Shown here piece after piece: positions 1 through 7,115 of a stretch of DNA of 13,274 nt (its first letter is position 1; each line of letters starts with the position of its first letter). Source of the stretch: Pseudomonadota bacterium (GTDB lineage: Bacteria > Pseudomonadota > Gammaproteobacteria > Burkholderiales > JABEVD01); NCBI GenBank assembly GCA_021811205.1, contig JAJZPK010000049.1:1-13274 (forward strand), written 5' to 3'. Both the position numbers and the translations under genes were made by a program. The notes below the pieces were generated by a model. The model worked only from the letters and a program-made list of their open reading frames with translations. It did no database searches and was not told where the DNA came from.

Positions 1-764
1 CCCAGAAAGATCGGGATGCCCTTGTTGGTTGCGATCATGGTGCGCCTCAGGCTGTCCATCGAATGGATCAGACCTATCCCGCGCACCACGGCGGCCTGCG
101 CTCCGAAGTTCACGGTTTGGCCGCCGACGTTGATGTTGCTGTTGTTGATGACCTGAAGCACCTGAGGCAATGTCAGACCGTAATTGACGAGTTTTTGCTG
201 ATCGATCGAGACGTCATAGGTTTTGGTCTTTCCGCCCCAGCCGTTGACGTCGATGACGCCGGGTATCGCCTTGAAGCGCCGCTCGAGTATCCAGTCCTGG
301 ATGGTTTTCAGATCCGTGACCGAATATCCGGCAGGGCCGACGACTCGATAGCGGTATATCTCTCCGACGGGGCTGGTCGGCGATATCTGCGGCTGCACGC
401 CGTTGGGCAGGGGAGGGAGCTGGGAAAGCCTGTTGATCACCCATTGCTGGGCCTGCTCGTAGGTGAAGGCATAGGTGAAGTTCACCTTCACGTCGGAAAG
501 CCCGAACAGCGATATGGTCCTGACGCTGGTGACATTCGGGATGCCCGACATCTGAATTTCGATGGGGATGGTGATGTAGCGTTCGATCTCTTCGGCGGAC
601 TGTCCGCTGCTCTGCGTGATGATGTCCACGCAAGGCGGAACAGGATCGGGATAGGCTTCGATATTGAGCTTCAAGTAGCTCGCGGTGCCTGCTGCAAGCA
701 TGCAAAGCAGGAGCGCGACTATCAGAATGCGCTGGGTCAGCGCAAACTTCACGATCGCGTTCAT
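1..764 (-). CDS. CzcA/CusA-type RND efflux pump, N-terminal part (cut by window edge)
   Basis: This is the inner-membrane proton-driven pump of a tripartite efflux complex. The first 254 codons are visible and the gene runs off the left edge; the family is normally just over 1000 residues. I translated the reverse strand by hand and found no stop. It begins MNAIVKFALTQRILIVALLL, a short cytoplasmic helix and then TM1 (about residues 12-30). The periplasmic porter region follows, with family-typical stretches such as NIEAYPDPVPP, EIERYITIPIE and SPVGEIYRYRV. The last of these resembles heavy-metal (HME) pumps more than drug (HAE) pumps. The metal-binding and proton-relay residues lie outside the window, so the substrate cannot be read. 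The ATG overlaps the adaptor stop (ATGA), indicating translational coupling. The outer-membrane partner is not visible. Confidence 0.9.
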   Translation of the reverse strand, partial: MNAIVKFALTQRILIVALLLCMLAAGTASYLKLNIEAYPDPVPPCVDIITQSSGQSAEEIERYITIPIEIQMSGIPNVTSVRTISLFGLSDVKVNFTYAFTYEQAQQWVINRLSQLPPLPNGVQPQISPTSPVGEIYRYRVVGPAGYSVTDLKTIQDWILERRFKAIPGVIDVNGWGGKTKTYDVSIDQQKLVNYGLTLPQVLQVINNSNINVGGQTVNFGAQAAVVRGIGLIHSMDSLRRTMIATNKGIPIFL

Positions 765-1945
765 TGCCCGGCCTTCATCGCCAAACTGACCGCCCTGTCG
801 ATGAACAACGTTCCGCCCGTGATGATCTTTTCTCCAGGAGCGAGGCCAGAGGTTACTTCCACCATGCCATCCTGGCGGGTGCGCCCGAGAACCACGTTGC
901 GTATGGCAATGGTGCCGTCCTGCTTCACCACGTAGACGCGGGTCTCGTCACCTTCGTAGACGATCGCGCTCTTGGGAACGCCGGGCGCCAGGCTTTCCTT
1001 GCCCACGATGATGTCGAAATTGGCGAACATCATCGCCTTCAGCGTGCCGTCAGGGTTCTCGACTTCGGCCCGCACCGGCAGCCTGCGTGTCGCCGGGTCG
1101 ATCGCCGGAGCGACCCAGGTGACTTTCGCCTTGTACACTCTTCCCGGATAGGCCGCGATGCGAACCTCGACGCTTTGGCCAACCCTGACGCTCGGCGCAT
1201 CGGCTTCGCGAACATTGGCGATCATCCACAGCTTGGACAAGTTGCCGATGGTGTATACGGGACTCGCCGCGCCCCCCGCTGCGCTGTTGATGTACTGCCC
1301 AAGGCCAATCTGGCGCTGGATGACCGTTCCAGAAATCGGGGAGAGCAGCAAGCTCTCGGCGCCCCCTTTCCCCTGCTCCAATTCGCGGATCTGCCCGTCC
1401 GATTTTCCGAGAATCTGCAGCTTGGCGCGGGCAGCCTGGAGATTGCTTTCGGCTGCAGCAAGATCAGCCTTGCTTTGAAGCCAGTCCTTCAGCGCGCCCG
1501 ATTTTGCCAAGTAAAGCGCATGCTGGCGGCTTTCCGACGCCTTGGCGAGATTGAGCTGCGCCCCGGCATTGATCAGATCGCTTCTGGCTTGCACGAATTC
1601 CGTCGCAGCCACCGCCATCAGCGGTTGACCTTGCCGGACCGCAGTCCCGAGCTGTGCATAGATACGGGTCACTCGCCCGGTATAGGGAGAAAACACCTGG
1701 GTCGTGGCATCGTCGTCATAGGCGAGATTGCCTTCCGTGATGATTTCCGTGCGGAAAGCCATGGCCTGCACAGGCTCGGCGGACAGGTTTGCCCATTGCG
1801 CCTTTGTCGGGCGGAAGATTCCCGGAACGGAGGGCTGGACAGCGGCGGGGGCCTGTTCCTTGCCGCCGAACAAGAGCCACATTGCCGCGGCAATCGAGGC
1901 CACGGCCAGTGCCAGCCAGAGAAAGCGACTTCTTTCGAGCTTCAT
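761..1945 (-). CDS. RND efflux periplasmic adaptor subunit (CusB/CzcB-like membrane fusion protein)
   Basis: A 394-residue adaptor that would link the RND pump encoded next to it to an outer-membrane channel. The N-terminus has a short positive stretch and one hydrophobic segment (about residues 8-26), an uncleaved anchor or signal peptide. A barrel-sandwich (lipoyl-like) half follows at about 75-115, with SPYTGRVTRIYAQLGTAVRQ. Next comes an Ala/Gln/Leu-rich alpha-helical hairpin at about 115-190, then the second lipoyl half with SPISGTVIQRQIGLGQYI. The beta-barrel and membrane-proximal domains occupy the C-terminus, with VTSGLAPGEKIITGG near the end. I see no Met- or His-rich metal-binding segment at the N-terminus, so copper specificity is not supported. 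It is first in the efflux operon and divergent from the response regulator gene, which probably regulates it. The start is the only plausible ATG upstream of the hydrophobic segment; its ribosome site is weak. Confidence 0.93.
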   Translation of the reverse strand: MKLERSRFLWLALAVASIAAAMWLLFGGKEQAPAAVQPSVPGIFRPTKAQWANLSAEPVQAMAFRTEIITEGNLAYDDDATTQVFSPYTGRVTRIYAQLGTAVRQGQPLMAVAATEFVQARSDLINAGAQLNLAKASESRQHALYLAKSGALKDWLQSKADLAAAESNLQAARAKLQILGKSDGQIRELEQGKGGAESLLLSPISGTVIQRQIGLGQYINSAAGGAASPVYTIGNLSKLWMIANVREADAPSVRVGQSVEVRIAAYPGRVYKAKVTWVAPAIDPATRRLPVRAEVENPDGTLKAMMFANFDIIVGKESLAPGVPKSAIVYEGDETRVYVVKQDGTIAIRNVVLGRTRQDGMVEVTSGLAPGEKIITGGTLFIDRAVSLAMKAGQ

Positions 1946-2004
1946 CGTCTATATCCGGAGACAGCTTGCCTGCGCCGTCTCGATTCTTTTACGGAAAGCT
2001 CGTT

Positions 2005-2013
2005 ATCATAGCA
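2005..2013 (-). promoter_or_regulatory. Candidate extended -10 promoter of the efflux operon
   Basis: On the minus strand the sequence reads TGCTATGAT, an extended -10 element (TGn before a near-consensus hexamer). It lies about 60 bases upstream of the adaptor ATG. There is no good -35 hexamer at the usual distance. That position (about 2028-2033) instead lies within a tandem repeat, which fits an activator-dependent promoter. Read by eye only; no start site is known. Confidence 0.42.
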
Positions 2014-2016
2014 TCG

Positions 2017-2038
2017 CTTAATTACACATAACTTACAT
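2017..2038. promoter_or_regulatory. Tandem 11-base direct repeat, candidate response-regulator operator
   Basis: Two consecutive 11-mers, CTTAATTACAC (2017-2027) and ATAACTTACAT (2028-2038), match at 7 of 11 positions and share TTACA in the same register. OmpR-family regulators bind as dimers to direct repeats of about this period (PmrA/QseB-type sites). The repeat lies in the 132-base gap between the divergent efflux and two-component operons and covers the -35 region of both candidate promoters. The inference is that the regulator encoded immediately to the right binds here. Confidence 0.4.
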
Positions 2039-2047
2039 GCCGGCTAA

Positions 2048-2056
2048 TGCTAAAAT
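2048..2056 (+). promoter_or_regulatory. Candidate extended -10 promoter of the two-component operon
   Basis: TGCTAAAAT is an extended -10 element 21 bases before the response regulator ATG. It faces away from the matching element on the other strand at 2005-2013. The -35 position has no TTGACA-like hexamer and coincides with the second half of the tandem repeat. A good ribosome site (AGGAG) follows at 2068-2072. Confidence 0.45.
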
Positions 2057-2077
2057 CGACCGATCCGAGGAGAACCT

Positions 2078-2746
2078 ATGAAGCTTCTGCTTGCCGAAGA
2101 CGATGTGGTGTTGAGGGATGGCCTGACGCGCTCGCTGCGGCAGTCAGGCTACACGGTCGACAGCGCCAAGGACGGCGTGGACGCGGACCATGCCCTTTCC
2201 TTCCAGAACTACGACTTGCTCATCCTCGATCTCGGCCTGCCGAGAATGGATGGGCTGGAAGTATTGAGACGTCTGCGAGCCCATGACCAGGGGCTCCCCG
2301 TGCTGATCCTGACCGCAAGAGATGCCGTGGAAGATCGGGTTGCAGGACTTGATCTCGGCGCCGACGATTATCTGACCAAGCCCTTCGATCTTGCGGAGCT
2401 GGAAGCGCGGGTGAGAGCATTGGTGAGAAGAGGGCAGGGGACGCACAGCAATATTCTGAAGCAGGGCAGGCTCACGCTCAACATCGCCGGAAGGCGCGTT
2501 TACATCGACGACAACCCGCTCGAGTTGTCCGCAAGGGAGCTCGGCGTCCTCGAGATACTGATGCTCAAAGCCGGGCAGGTGGTCGGCAAGGAACAGCTTG
2601 CAGAGAAGCTGTGCGCATGGGACGAGGAGATCGGACCCAATGCGATCGAGGTGTATGTCCACAGGCTGAGGAAGAAACTCGAACCTGCCGAAATCGAAAT
2701 CAGGACCATCAGGGGCCTCGGCTACCTGCTCGAGAAGGCCCAATGA
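2078..2746 (+). CDS. OmpR-family response regulator (TctD/QseB-like)
   Basis: A 222-residue two-component response regulator, the usual length for the OmpR/PhoB class. The receiver domain (about 1-115) has the acidic pair D8/D9, the phosphoacceptor D51 (in LLILDLGLPRMDG), the switch Thr at 79 and the conserved K101 in TKPF. The DNA-binding winged helix spans about 125-220 and ends with the typical VHRLRKKLE and IRTIRGLGYLLE segments. An AGGAG ribosome site sits about 5 bases before the ATG. The stop overlaps the start of the kinase gene by 4 bases (ATGA), so the two form a cognate pair. Divergence from the efflux genes and the operator-like repeat between them suggest control of both operons. 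The signal and regulon are not readable from sequence. Closest architecture by eye is TctD/QseB, but the specific ortholog is unsure. Confidence 0.95.
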   Translation: MKLLLAEDDVVLRDGLTRSLRQSGYTVDSAKDGVDADHALSFQNYDLLILDLGLPRMDGLEVLRRLRAHDQGLPVLILTARDAVEDRVAGLDLGADDYLTKPFDLAELEARVRALVRRGQGTHSNILKQGRLTLNIAGRRVYIDDNPLELSARELGVLEILMLKAGQVVGKEQLAEKLCAWDEEIGPNAIEVYVHRLRKKLEPAEIEIRTIRGLGYLLEKAQ

Positions 2747-4122
2747 GGGAGGTTTCGCTCCACCGCCAGCTCATGTTCTGGCTGCTCATACCCGTTCTTT
2801 CTCTTTGGGTCATGGGCGGCGTGATCGCCTACAACATAGCCGTCAGATTCGCCGATCTCGCCCACGACCGCTCCCTTTTCGACTCGACCCTGACCCTTGC
2901 GGAGCAGGTCAGGACCGATGGAGACAAGGTGATCCTCGACCTGTCCGAGCGGGCGCGCAAAATGATCGAAACGGACCCGTACGACAAGATCTATTTCAAG
3001 GTCAGCAGCCGATTCCAGGGATTCGTCGCCGGTACCGCAGCCATCTCTTCCCCTGCCCAGCCCATCTATTTCAACAAGCCCTATTATCACGACGGCAGGC
3101 TGGATAACCGCAAGATCAGGATCGCCTCCCTCTATATCGGGGTTCCTGGGGACAGTACAGACTGGATTCTGGTCCAGGTCGCGGAAACCCTGCAGAAACG
3201 AAGGGTGCTCGCCAATGAAATCCTGGCAGGCGTCATCCTGCCGCAGATGCTGCTCACTGGCCTTGCCGCCGGCCTCGTCTGGTTCGGGGTGACGAAGGGA
3301 CTCTCGTCCTTGGGGCGCCTTCAGAAGGAAGTGCTGAGCCGCTCCCACAGGGACCTGAGCCCGCTTTCCGAAGAAAACGTTCCAATGGAAGTCGGCTCCC
3401 TGATCCATGCGATCAACAACCTCCTGGATCGGCTCGGGAAAGCAATCGATGCGCAAAACAGGTTTGTCGCTGACGCAGCCCATCAATTGAGGACACCGCT
3501 CGCCGGGCTCAAAACCCAGACCGACTATGCGCTCAGGCAGACGGATTCCGAAGAGATCAGACAAAGTCTCGAGCAACTCAAGACGAGCAGCGAACGCACC
3601 ATCCATCTCGTCAACCAGCTGCTTTCGCTGGCAAGAGCGGAGCCGGGGCAGGAGCGGCTCGGCCCCGTCTCGAAAATCGACCTCAACAGCCTCGCGAGCG
3701 AAGTCACCGGTCGCTGGGTGCCCCAGGCGCTGAAGAAGGACATCGATCTCGGATTCGAAGCATCACAGACACCCGCAATCATTTCCGGATCGGAATTCCT
3801 CCTGCAGGAAATGCTTGGGAACCTCCTCGACAATGCGATCCGGTATACGCAAAACGGCGGAAAGGTCACTGTCAGGGTATTTGTCAGGAAAGGCGACGCC
3901 GTCATCGCAGTCGAAGACAACGGTCCGTCCATCCCGGAGACCGAGAGGGAGTCCATCTTCGAGCGCTTTCACCGCATCCTGGGCAGTCAGGAGGACGGGT
4001 GCGGCCTCGGGCTTCCCATCGTCAGGGAAGTCGCGCATGCCCACAGCGGGGAAGTCTTCCTTGTCGAAACCCCAGAAGGAAAGGCTTTCGAGGTGAGATT
4101 CGCCCTGCAGGATCCGGTCTGA
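2743..4122 (+). CDS. Sensor histidine kinase with TctE-like (2CSK_N) periplasmic sensor
   Basis: A 459-residue membrane kinase, the partner of the regulator encoded just upstream. The start is the ATG overlapping the regulator stop; an earlier in-frame ATG at 2611 lies inside the regulator gene and is not credible. TM1 is at about residues 11-31. A periplasmic domain of the TctE N-terminal type follows at about 33-160, with VRFADLAHDRSLFDSTLTLA, then TM2 at about 160-182. The HAMP-like linker is weak. The phosphoacceptor is H247 in AADAAHQLRTP-type context (residues 241-252). The N-box is N360-N364 (NLLDN), the G1 box is D392-N-G and the G2 box is GCGLGLPIV at 419-427. The G1 box reads DNGPS, where DNGPG is usual. 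The ligand is unknown: TctE homologs respond to tricarboxylates, whereas the neighbouring efflux genes would suggest metal or envelope stress. Confidence 0.94.
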   Translation: MREVSLHRQLMFWLLIPVLSLWVMGGVIAYNIAVRFADLAHDRSLFDSTLTLAEQVRTDGDKVILDLSERARKMIETDPYDKIYFKVSSRFQGFVAGTAAISSPAQPIYFNKPYYHDGRLDNRKIRIASLYIGVPGDSTDWILVQVAETLQKRRVLANEILAGVILPQMLLTGLAAGLVWFGVTKGLSSLGRLQKEVLSRSHRDLSPLSEENVPMEVGSLIHAINNLLDRLGKAIDAQNRFVADAAHQLRTPLAGLKTQTDYALRQTDSEEIRQSLEQLKTSSERTIHLVNQLLSLARAEPGQERLGPVSKIDLNSLASEVTGRWVPQALKKDIDLGFEASQTPAIISGSEFLLQEMLGNLLDNAIRYTQNGGKVTVRVFVRKGDAVIAVEDNGPSIPETERESIFERFHRILGSQEDGCGLGLPIVREVAHAHSGEVFLVETPEGKAFEVRFALQDPV

Positions 4123-4652
4123 TGGACGCAGTTCTGAAATTCTGGTTCGAGGAAATAGAACCCGCCCAATGGTGGAAGAAGGACGAAGCATTCGACGGCA
4201 TGGTGCGCGAGCGTTTTTCTCAAATCCACCATGCCGCCGCCCGCTGCGAATTGCATGAATGGCGGCGCAGTGCACGCGGCAGGCTCGCCGAGATCATCGT
4301 GCTCGACCAGTTCTCGAGAAACATGTATCGGGGCTCGTCCTTGTCTTTCGCCTTCGATCCCCTTGCCCTTGCCCTGGCTCAGGAAGCGGTTTCAAGCGGC
4401 GCAGACAGGGATCTGAATCAGATTGAGAAGAGCTTTCTCTACATGCCGTTCATGCACAGCGAGTCCCTGAAAATACACGAAATTGCCGTCGCGCTCTTCG
4501 GGGCCTGCTCTTCCAAGAATCTGGATTTCGAATTGCGGCACAAGTCGATCATCGAGCGCTTCGGCCGTTATCCGCACAGAAACGCCATTCTGGGGAGGGA
4601 GTCGACCGAGGACGAGATCGAATTTCTCAAGGGACCCGGCTCTTCCTTCTGA
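4122..4652 (+). CDS. DUF924 family protein
   Basis: A 176-residue, mainly alpha-helical soluble protein of the DUF924 family, whose biochemical role is not established. Family features are the N-terminal VLKFWFEE, the central IIVLDQFSRNMYRG at about 60-75, FLYMPFMHSE at about 105-115 and the C-terminal FGRYPHRNAILGR at about 145-158. There is no signal peptide or membrane segment. The ATG shares one base with the kinase stop (TGATG), so it is probably co-transcribed and translationally coupled with the two-component genes. I infer only co-expression from this, not a role in signalling. It ends 5 bases before the convergent apeB stop. Confidence 0.9.
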   Translation: MDAVLKFWFEEIEPAQWWKKDEAFDGMVRERFSQIHHAAARCELHEWRRSARGRLAEIIVLDQFSRNMYRGSSLSFAFDPLALALAQEAVSSGADRDLNQIEKSFLYMPFMHSESLKIHEIAVALFGACSSKNLDFELRHKSIIERFGRYPHRNAILGRESTEDEIEFLKGPGSSF

Positions 4653-4657
4653 TCTGC

Positions 4658-5941
4658 TTAGCTGGAAAAAGCCGCAGCCAGGGCTGCAATCATGTAGGCA
4701 TGGTCCTTGACCCCGGCGCTCTCCCTTGCGCTGTGCATCGCCCACATCGGGGAACCCACGTCAACGCCAGGCACCCCCAGTTGAGCCGCGACCATCGGGC
4801 CGATCGTGCTGCCGCAGCCGAGATCGCTCCTGTGTGCGTACTGCTGATAAGGCACCTTTGCCTGCTCGCAAAATCCCATGAATCGCGCCGCCGTTTCCGC
4901 ATTGGTCGTGTAGCGCTGGTTCGAATTGGTTTTGATGACCGGTCCCTTGTTCACCGTCACCTTGTGGCCCGGCTCGTACGCATTCGGAAAATTCGGATGA
5001 TAGGCATGGGCCATGTCCGCGCTCACGAAGAAGCTGCGCGCCATGACACGCCGCCGATCTTCATCGTCAAGGCCCGCCTGGACACCGATCCTGGCCAGCA
5101 TGTCCGAAATGAAGCTGCCGGAAGCCCCGTTGGCGCTTTCGCTGCCCACTTCCTCGTGGTCGAAGAAGGCCGCAACGCATGTCGCTTCCGGTTTTTTGTT
5201 CGAAATCAGGGCGATCAGGGCGGCATGAGTGGATCCGAGGTTGTCGAGCTGGCTGTCGGCAATGAATTCCTCGTTCGCCCCCCAGAGGCAGCCCTTCTGA
5301 ACGTCGTAGACGGCAAGCTCCCAGCTCATGATGTCTTCCGCTTTGCATTTTGCAGCATCCGCCAATAGCCTGCGGAAATCGGCTTCCGCATTTCCGCCTT
5401 CTTCGAGCAGTCCGAAAACGAGGGGAAGCTCGTTCTGCTTGTTGTACTTGAGCCCCTGTTCGTTGACGTCACGGTTCATGTGAATCGGAAGGTTGGGGAG
5501 CCGTACGAGCGGCTGATCGAAGCGCACCAGCCGCATTTCCCGGCCGCGCAAAGCCACCCGCCCGGCGAGGCTCAAATCCCTGTCCGAGAAGGTGGCAAGT
5601 ATCGGCCCGCCGTATATCTCGACGGCGATTCTCGCCATTCCTTCTCCTGCAAGAACCGGTTTCGGCTTGACTCTTAATCCGGGCGAATCGGTGTGCGCTC
5701 CGACGATGCGAAATCCCGTCTCCCCAAGCGATCCTGCGCCCTTCACGAATGCGATCAAGGAAGAGCCGCCGCGCACGCAATAATAGCGCCCGCCCGTTTC
5801 ACACTGCCATCGATCCTTCTCCTCCAGTCTGACAAAGCCGGCGGCAATGAGAGAAGCTTCCATGCTCGCCACCGCATGCCACGGACTGGGGCTGGAATCG
5901 ATATATTCGATGAGCGCGAGCGCTTTTTCTTTTTCGTTCAT
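4658..5941 (-). CDS. apeB: M18 family aminopeptidase
   Basis: A 427-residue cytoplasmic zinc metallo-aminopeptidase of the M18 family (aspartyl-aminopeptidase type), which removes N-terminal, often acidic, residues from peptides. The fold is a catalytic domain with an inserted dimerisation domain. Visible metal or catalytic positions include H83 and D85 in GAHTDSPGL, the acidic pair E263/E264 in FDHEEVGSES, D309 in SADMAHAYHP, and H403 in AMHSARESAG. The GCGSTIGP stretch lies near 376-383. The frame is open back to an ATG at 5974. I chose the inner ATG (MNEKEKAL) because it puts the conserved SPSPWHA about 20 residues from the N-terminus, as in relatives. Neither start has a strong ribosome site. 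It is a single gene, convergent with DUF924 and divergent from the EVE gene. Probably housekeeping. Confidence 0.94.
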   Translation of the reverse strand: MNEKEKALALIEYIDSSPSPWHAVASMEASLIAAGFVRLEEKDRWQCETGGRYYCVRGGSSLIAFVKGAGSLGETGFRIVGAHTDSPGLRVKPKPVLAGEGMARIAVEIYGGPILATFSDRDLSLAGRVALRGREMRLVRFDQPLVRLPNLPIHMNRDVNEQGLKYNKQNELPLVFGLLEEGGNAEADFRRLLADAAKCKAEDIMSWELAVYDVQKGCLWGANEEFIADSQLDNLGSTHAALIALISNKKPEATCVAAFFDHEEVGSESANGASGSFISDMLARIGVQAGLDDEDRRRVMARSFFVSADMAHAYHPNFPNAYEPGHKVTVNKGPVIKTNSNQRYTTNAETAARFMGFCEQAKVPYQQYAHRSDLGCGSTIGPMVAAQLGVPGVDVGSPMWAMHSARESAGVKDHAYMIAALAAAFSS

Positions 5942-6021
5942 GGTGGGTGCTTGTGTGGTCTGTAGGGAAAGCATACAAGAAGGGAGATTTTACGGGAAGT
6001 GCACGCTGAGGCGCATTGGTT

Positions 6022-6037
6022 TAGAATTTGCTCAATT
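6022..6037 (+). promoter_or_regulatory. Candidate -10 element and shared motif upstream of the EVE gene
   Basis: TAGAAT at 6022-6027 is followed directly by TTGCTCAATT (6028-6037), about 20 bases before the EVE ATG. Almost the same string (TAAAAT then TGCTCAATT) occurs upstream of fbp on the other strand. I see no good -35 hexamer. It could be a -10 with a conserved initially transcribed region, or a protein site. Confidence 0.3.
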
Positions 6038-6055
6038 CTTTTCTCGAGAACACCC

Positions 6056-6508
6056 ATGCGCTACTGGCTGATGAAATCCGAGCCCTCCGAAGTCAGCATC
6101 GACGATCTCGAATCGATGGGGACCGTTCCGTGGTTCGGCGTGAGGAACTACCAGGCAAGGAACTTCATGCGCGACCAGATGAAGGTCGGCGACATGGTTT
6201 TCTTCTACCATTCGAGCTGCATGGAGCCCGGCATCGCCGGAATTGCCGAAGTCTGCAAGCTCGCCTATCCGGACGAAACCCAGTTCGAAGAGGGGAAATA
6301 TCACGACCCGAAGGCGACGAGGGAAAATCCGCGATGGTACAACGTAGACGTGAAATTCGTGAAGAAGACGCCGCTCGTTTCGATTTCCGAGCTGAGGAAG
6401 CATCCCGATCTCGAAAAGATGAGGATACTGCAAAAAGGGAACAGGCTTTCGATCACCCCGGTCGACCCGGATGAATGGGACTACATCAGCAGGATGTTTT
6501 TGGGGTGA
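6056..6508 (+). CDS. EVE domain-containing protein
   Basis: A 150-residue protein that is essentially a single EVE domain, of the PUA-like fold. Members include thymocyte nuclear protein 1 (THYN1), and EVE/YTH relatives bind modified bases in DNA or RNA. Typical features are the N-terminal YWLMKSEPSE, the segment WFGVRNYQARNFMRDQMKVGD at about 24-44, VFFYHSS, and PRWYNVDVKFVKK at about 97-109. Standalone bacterial EVE proteins have no firmly established substrate. I chose the ATG that places YWLMKSEP at the N-terminus, as in the family; an upstream in-frame ATG at 5999 adds unrelated residues and overlaps the candidate promoter. It is divergent from apeB. Its last 23 bases overlap the 3' end of the carbonic anhydrase gene on the other strand. 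Confidence 0.93.
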   Translation: MRYWLMKSEPSEVSIDDLESMGTVPWFGVRNYQARNFMRDQMKVGDMVFFYHSSCMEPGIAGIAEVCKLAYPDETQFEEGKYHDPKATRENPRWYNVDVKFVKKTPLVSISELRKHPDLEKMRILQKGNRLSITPVDPDEWDYISRMFLG

Positions 6509-7115
6509 CGGGCTCGAATTTCCCATCGCAATAGCCGAGGAGCGTTCCTTCCTCGATGTCGAAATACCAGCCGTGCAGCGCAAGCGTCTTCTCTTCGACG
6601 CGGGACTTGATCCAGGGAAAGGTCATCAGGTTCGAAAGCGATGCAAGGATCGCCTCCTTCTCGCATTCCTTCGCCGCATCCTTTCCTTCCATCGACTTGG
6701 AAAGCGCGCGCTCCTTGGCGGATTCCGCGAGCTTCATCCAACTCTTGATGAAAGAATGCCCATCCCCCGAAGCGCCTTCCATCAAAGCGCGTATGCCGCC
6801 GCACTGGGCATGCCCGAGGACGATGATGTGCTCGATCCCGAGGTTGCACACGCCGAATTCGAGCGCAGCCGAAGTGCCATGGTAATGACCCGCATTCTCG
6901 AAGGGGGGGACGAGATTCGCGACGTTCCTGATGACGAACAGGTCGCCCGGATCGCAATCGAGGATGATCGCAGGATCTACCCTCGAATCGCAGCATCCCA
7001 GAACCAGCACCTTGGGTTTCTGCCCCTGCTTCGAGAGACGCCTGAAAAGGGCCGATTCGAAATGATCCTTCCTGAATCGGCCGAACCCTTCGACCAGCCA
7101 GGAAAGATCCGTCAT
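6486..7115 (-). CDS. Beta-class carbonic anhydrase
   Basis: A 209-residue beta-carbonic anhydrase, the zinc enzyme that interconverts CO2 and bicarbonate; no signal peptide is seen, so cytoplasmic. The zinc ligands fit C41, H102 and C105, with the D43/R45 dyad, in GCCDSRVDP and GHAQCGG. The length is usual for the class. The start overlaps the purC stop by 4 bases (ATGA), making it the last gene of the fbp-purE-purC cluster. In an organism with form II RuBisCO, which has low CO2 specificity, it could balance inorganic carbon for fixation. It could also supply bicarbonate to purine and other carboxylations. The stop lies 23 bases inside the convergent EVE gene. Nothing shows carboxysomal targeting, and no shell genes are in the window. 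Confidence 0.95.
   Translation of the reverse strand: MTDLSWLVEGFGRFRKDHFESALFRRLSKQGQKPKVLVLGCCDSRVDPAIILDCDPGDLFVIRNVANLVPPFENAGHYHGTSAALEFGVCNLGIEHIIVLGHAQCGGIRALMEGASGDGHSFIKSWMKLAESAKERALSKSMEGKDAAKECEKEAILASLSNLMTFPWIKSRVEEKTLALHGWYFDIEEGTLLGYCDGKFEPVTPKTSC

Noticed and set aside
764..2011. Long open frame (415 codons) on the plus strand, antisense to the efflux adaptor
   Set aside because: It mirrors a well-supported adaptor gene, has no recognisable domain and reads as Arg/Gly/Asp-rich low-specificity sequence. GC-rich codon bias commonly opens such antisense frames.
2611..2742. Upstream in-frame start for the histidine kinase
   Set aside because: It would add 44 residues encoded inside the regulator DNA-binding domain; the ATGA-overlap start gives the normal N-terminus directly before TM1.
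4662..4690. Small hairpin (GCAGCC/GGCTGC) followed by TTTTT on the minus strand near the apeB 3' end, possible terminator
   Set aside because: The stem is only 5-6 bp with a minimal loop and lies within the last apeB codons (Ala-rich), so it may be a coding by-product; too weak to annotate.
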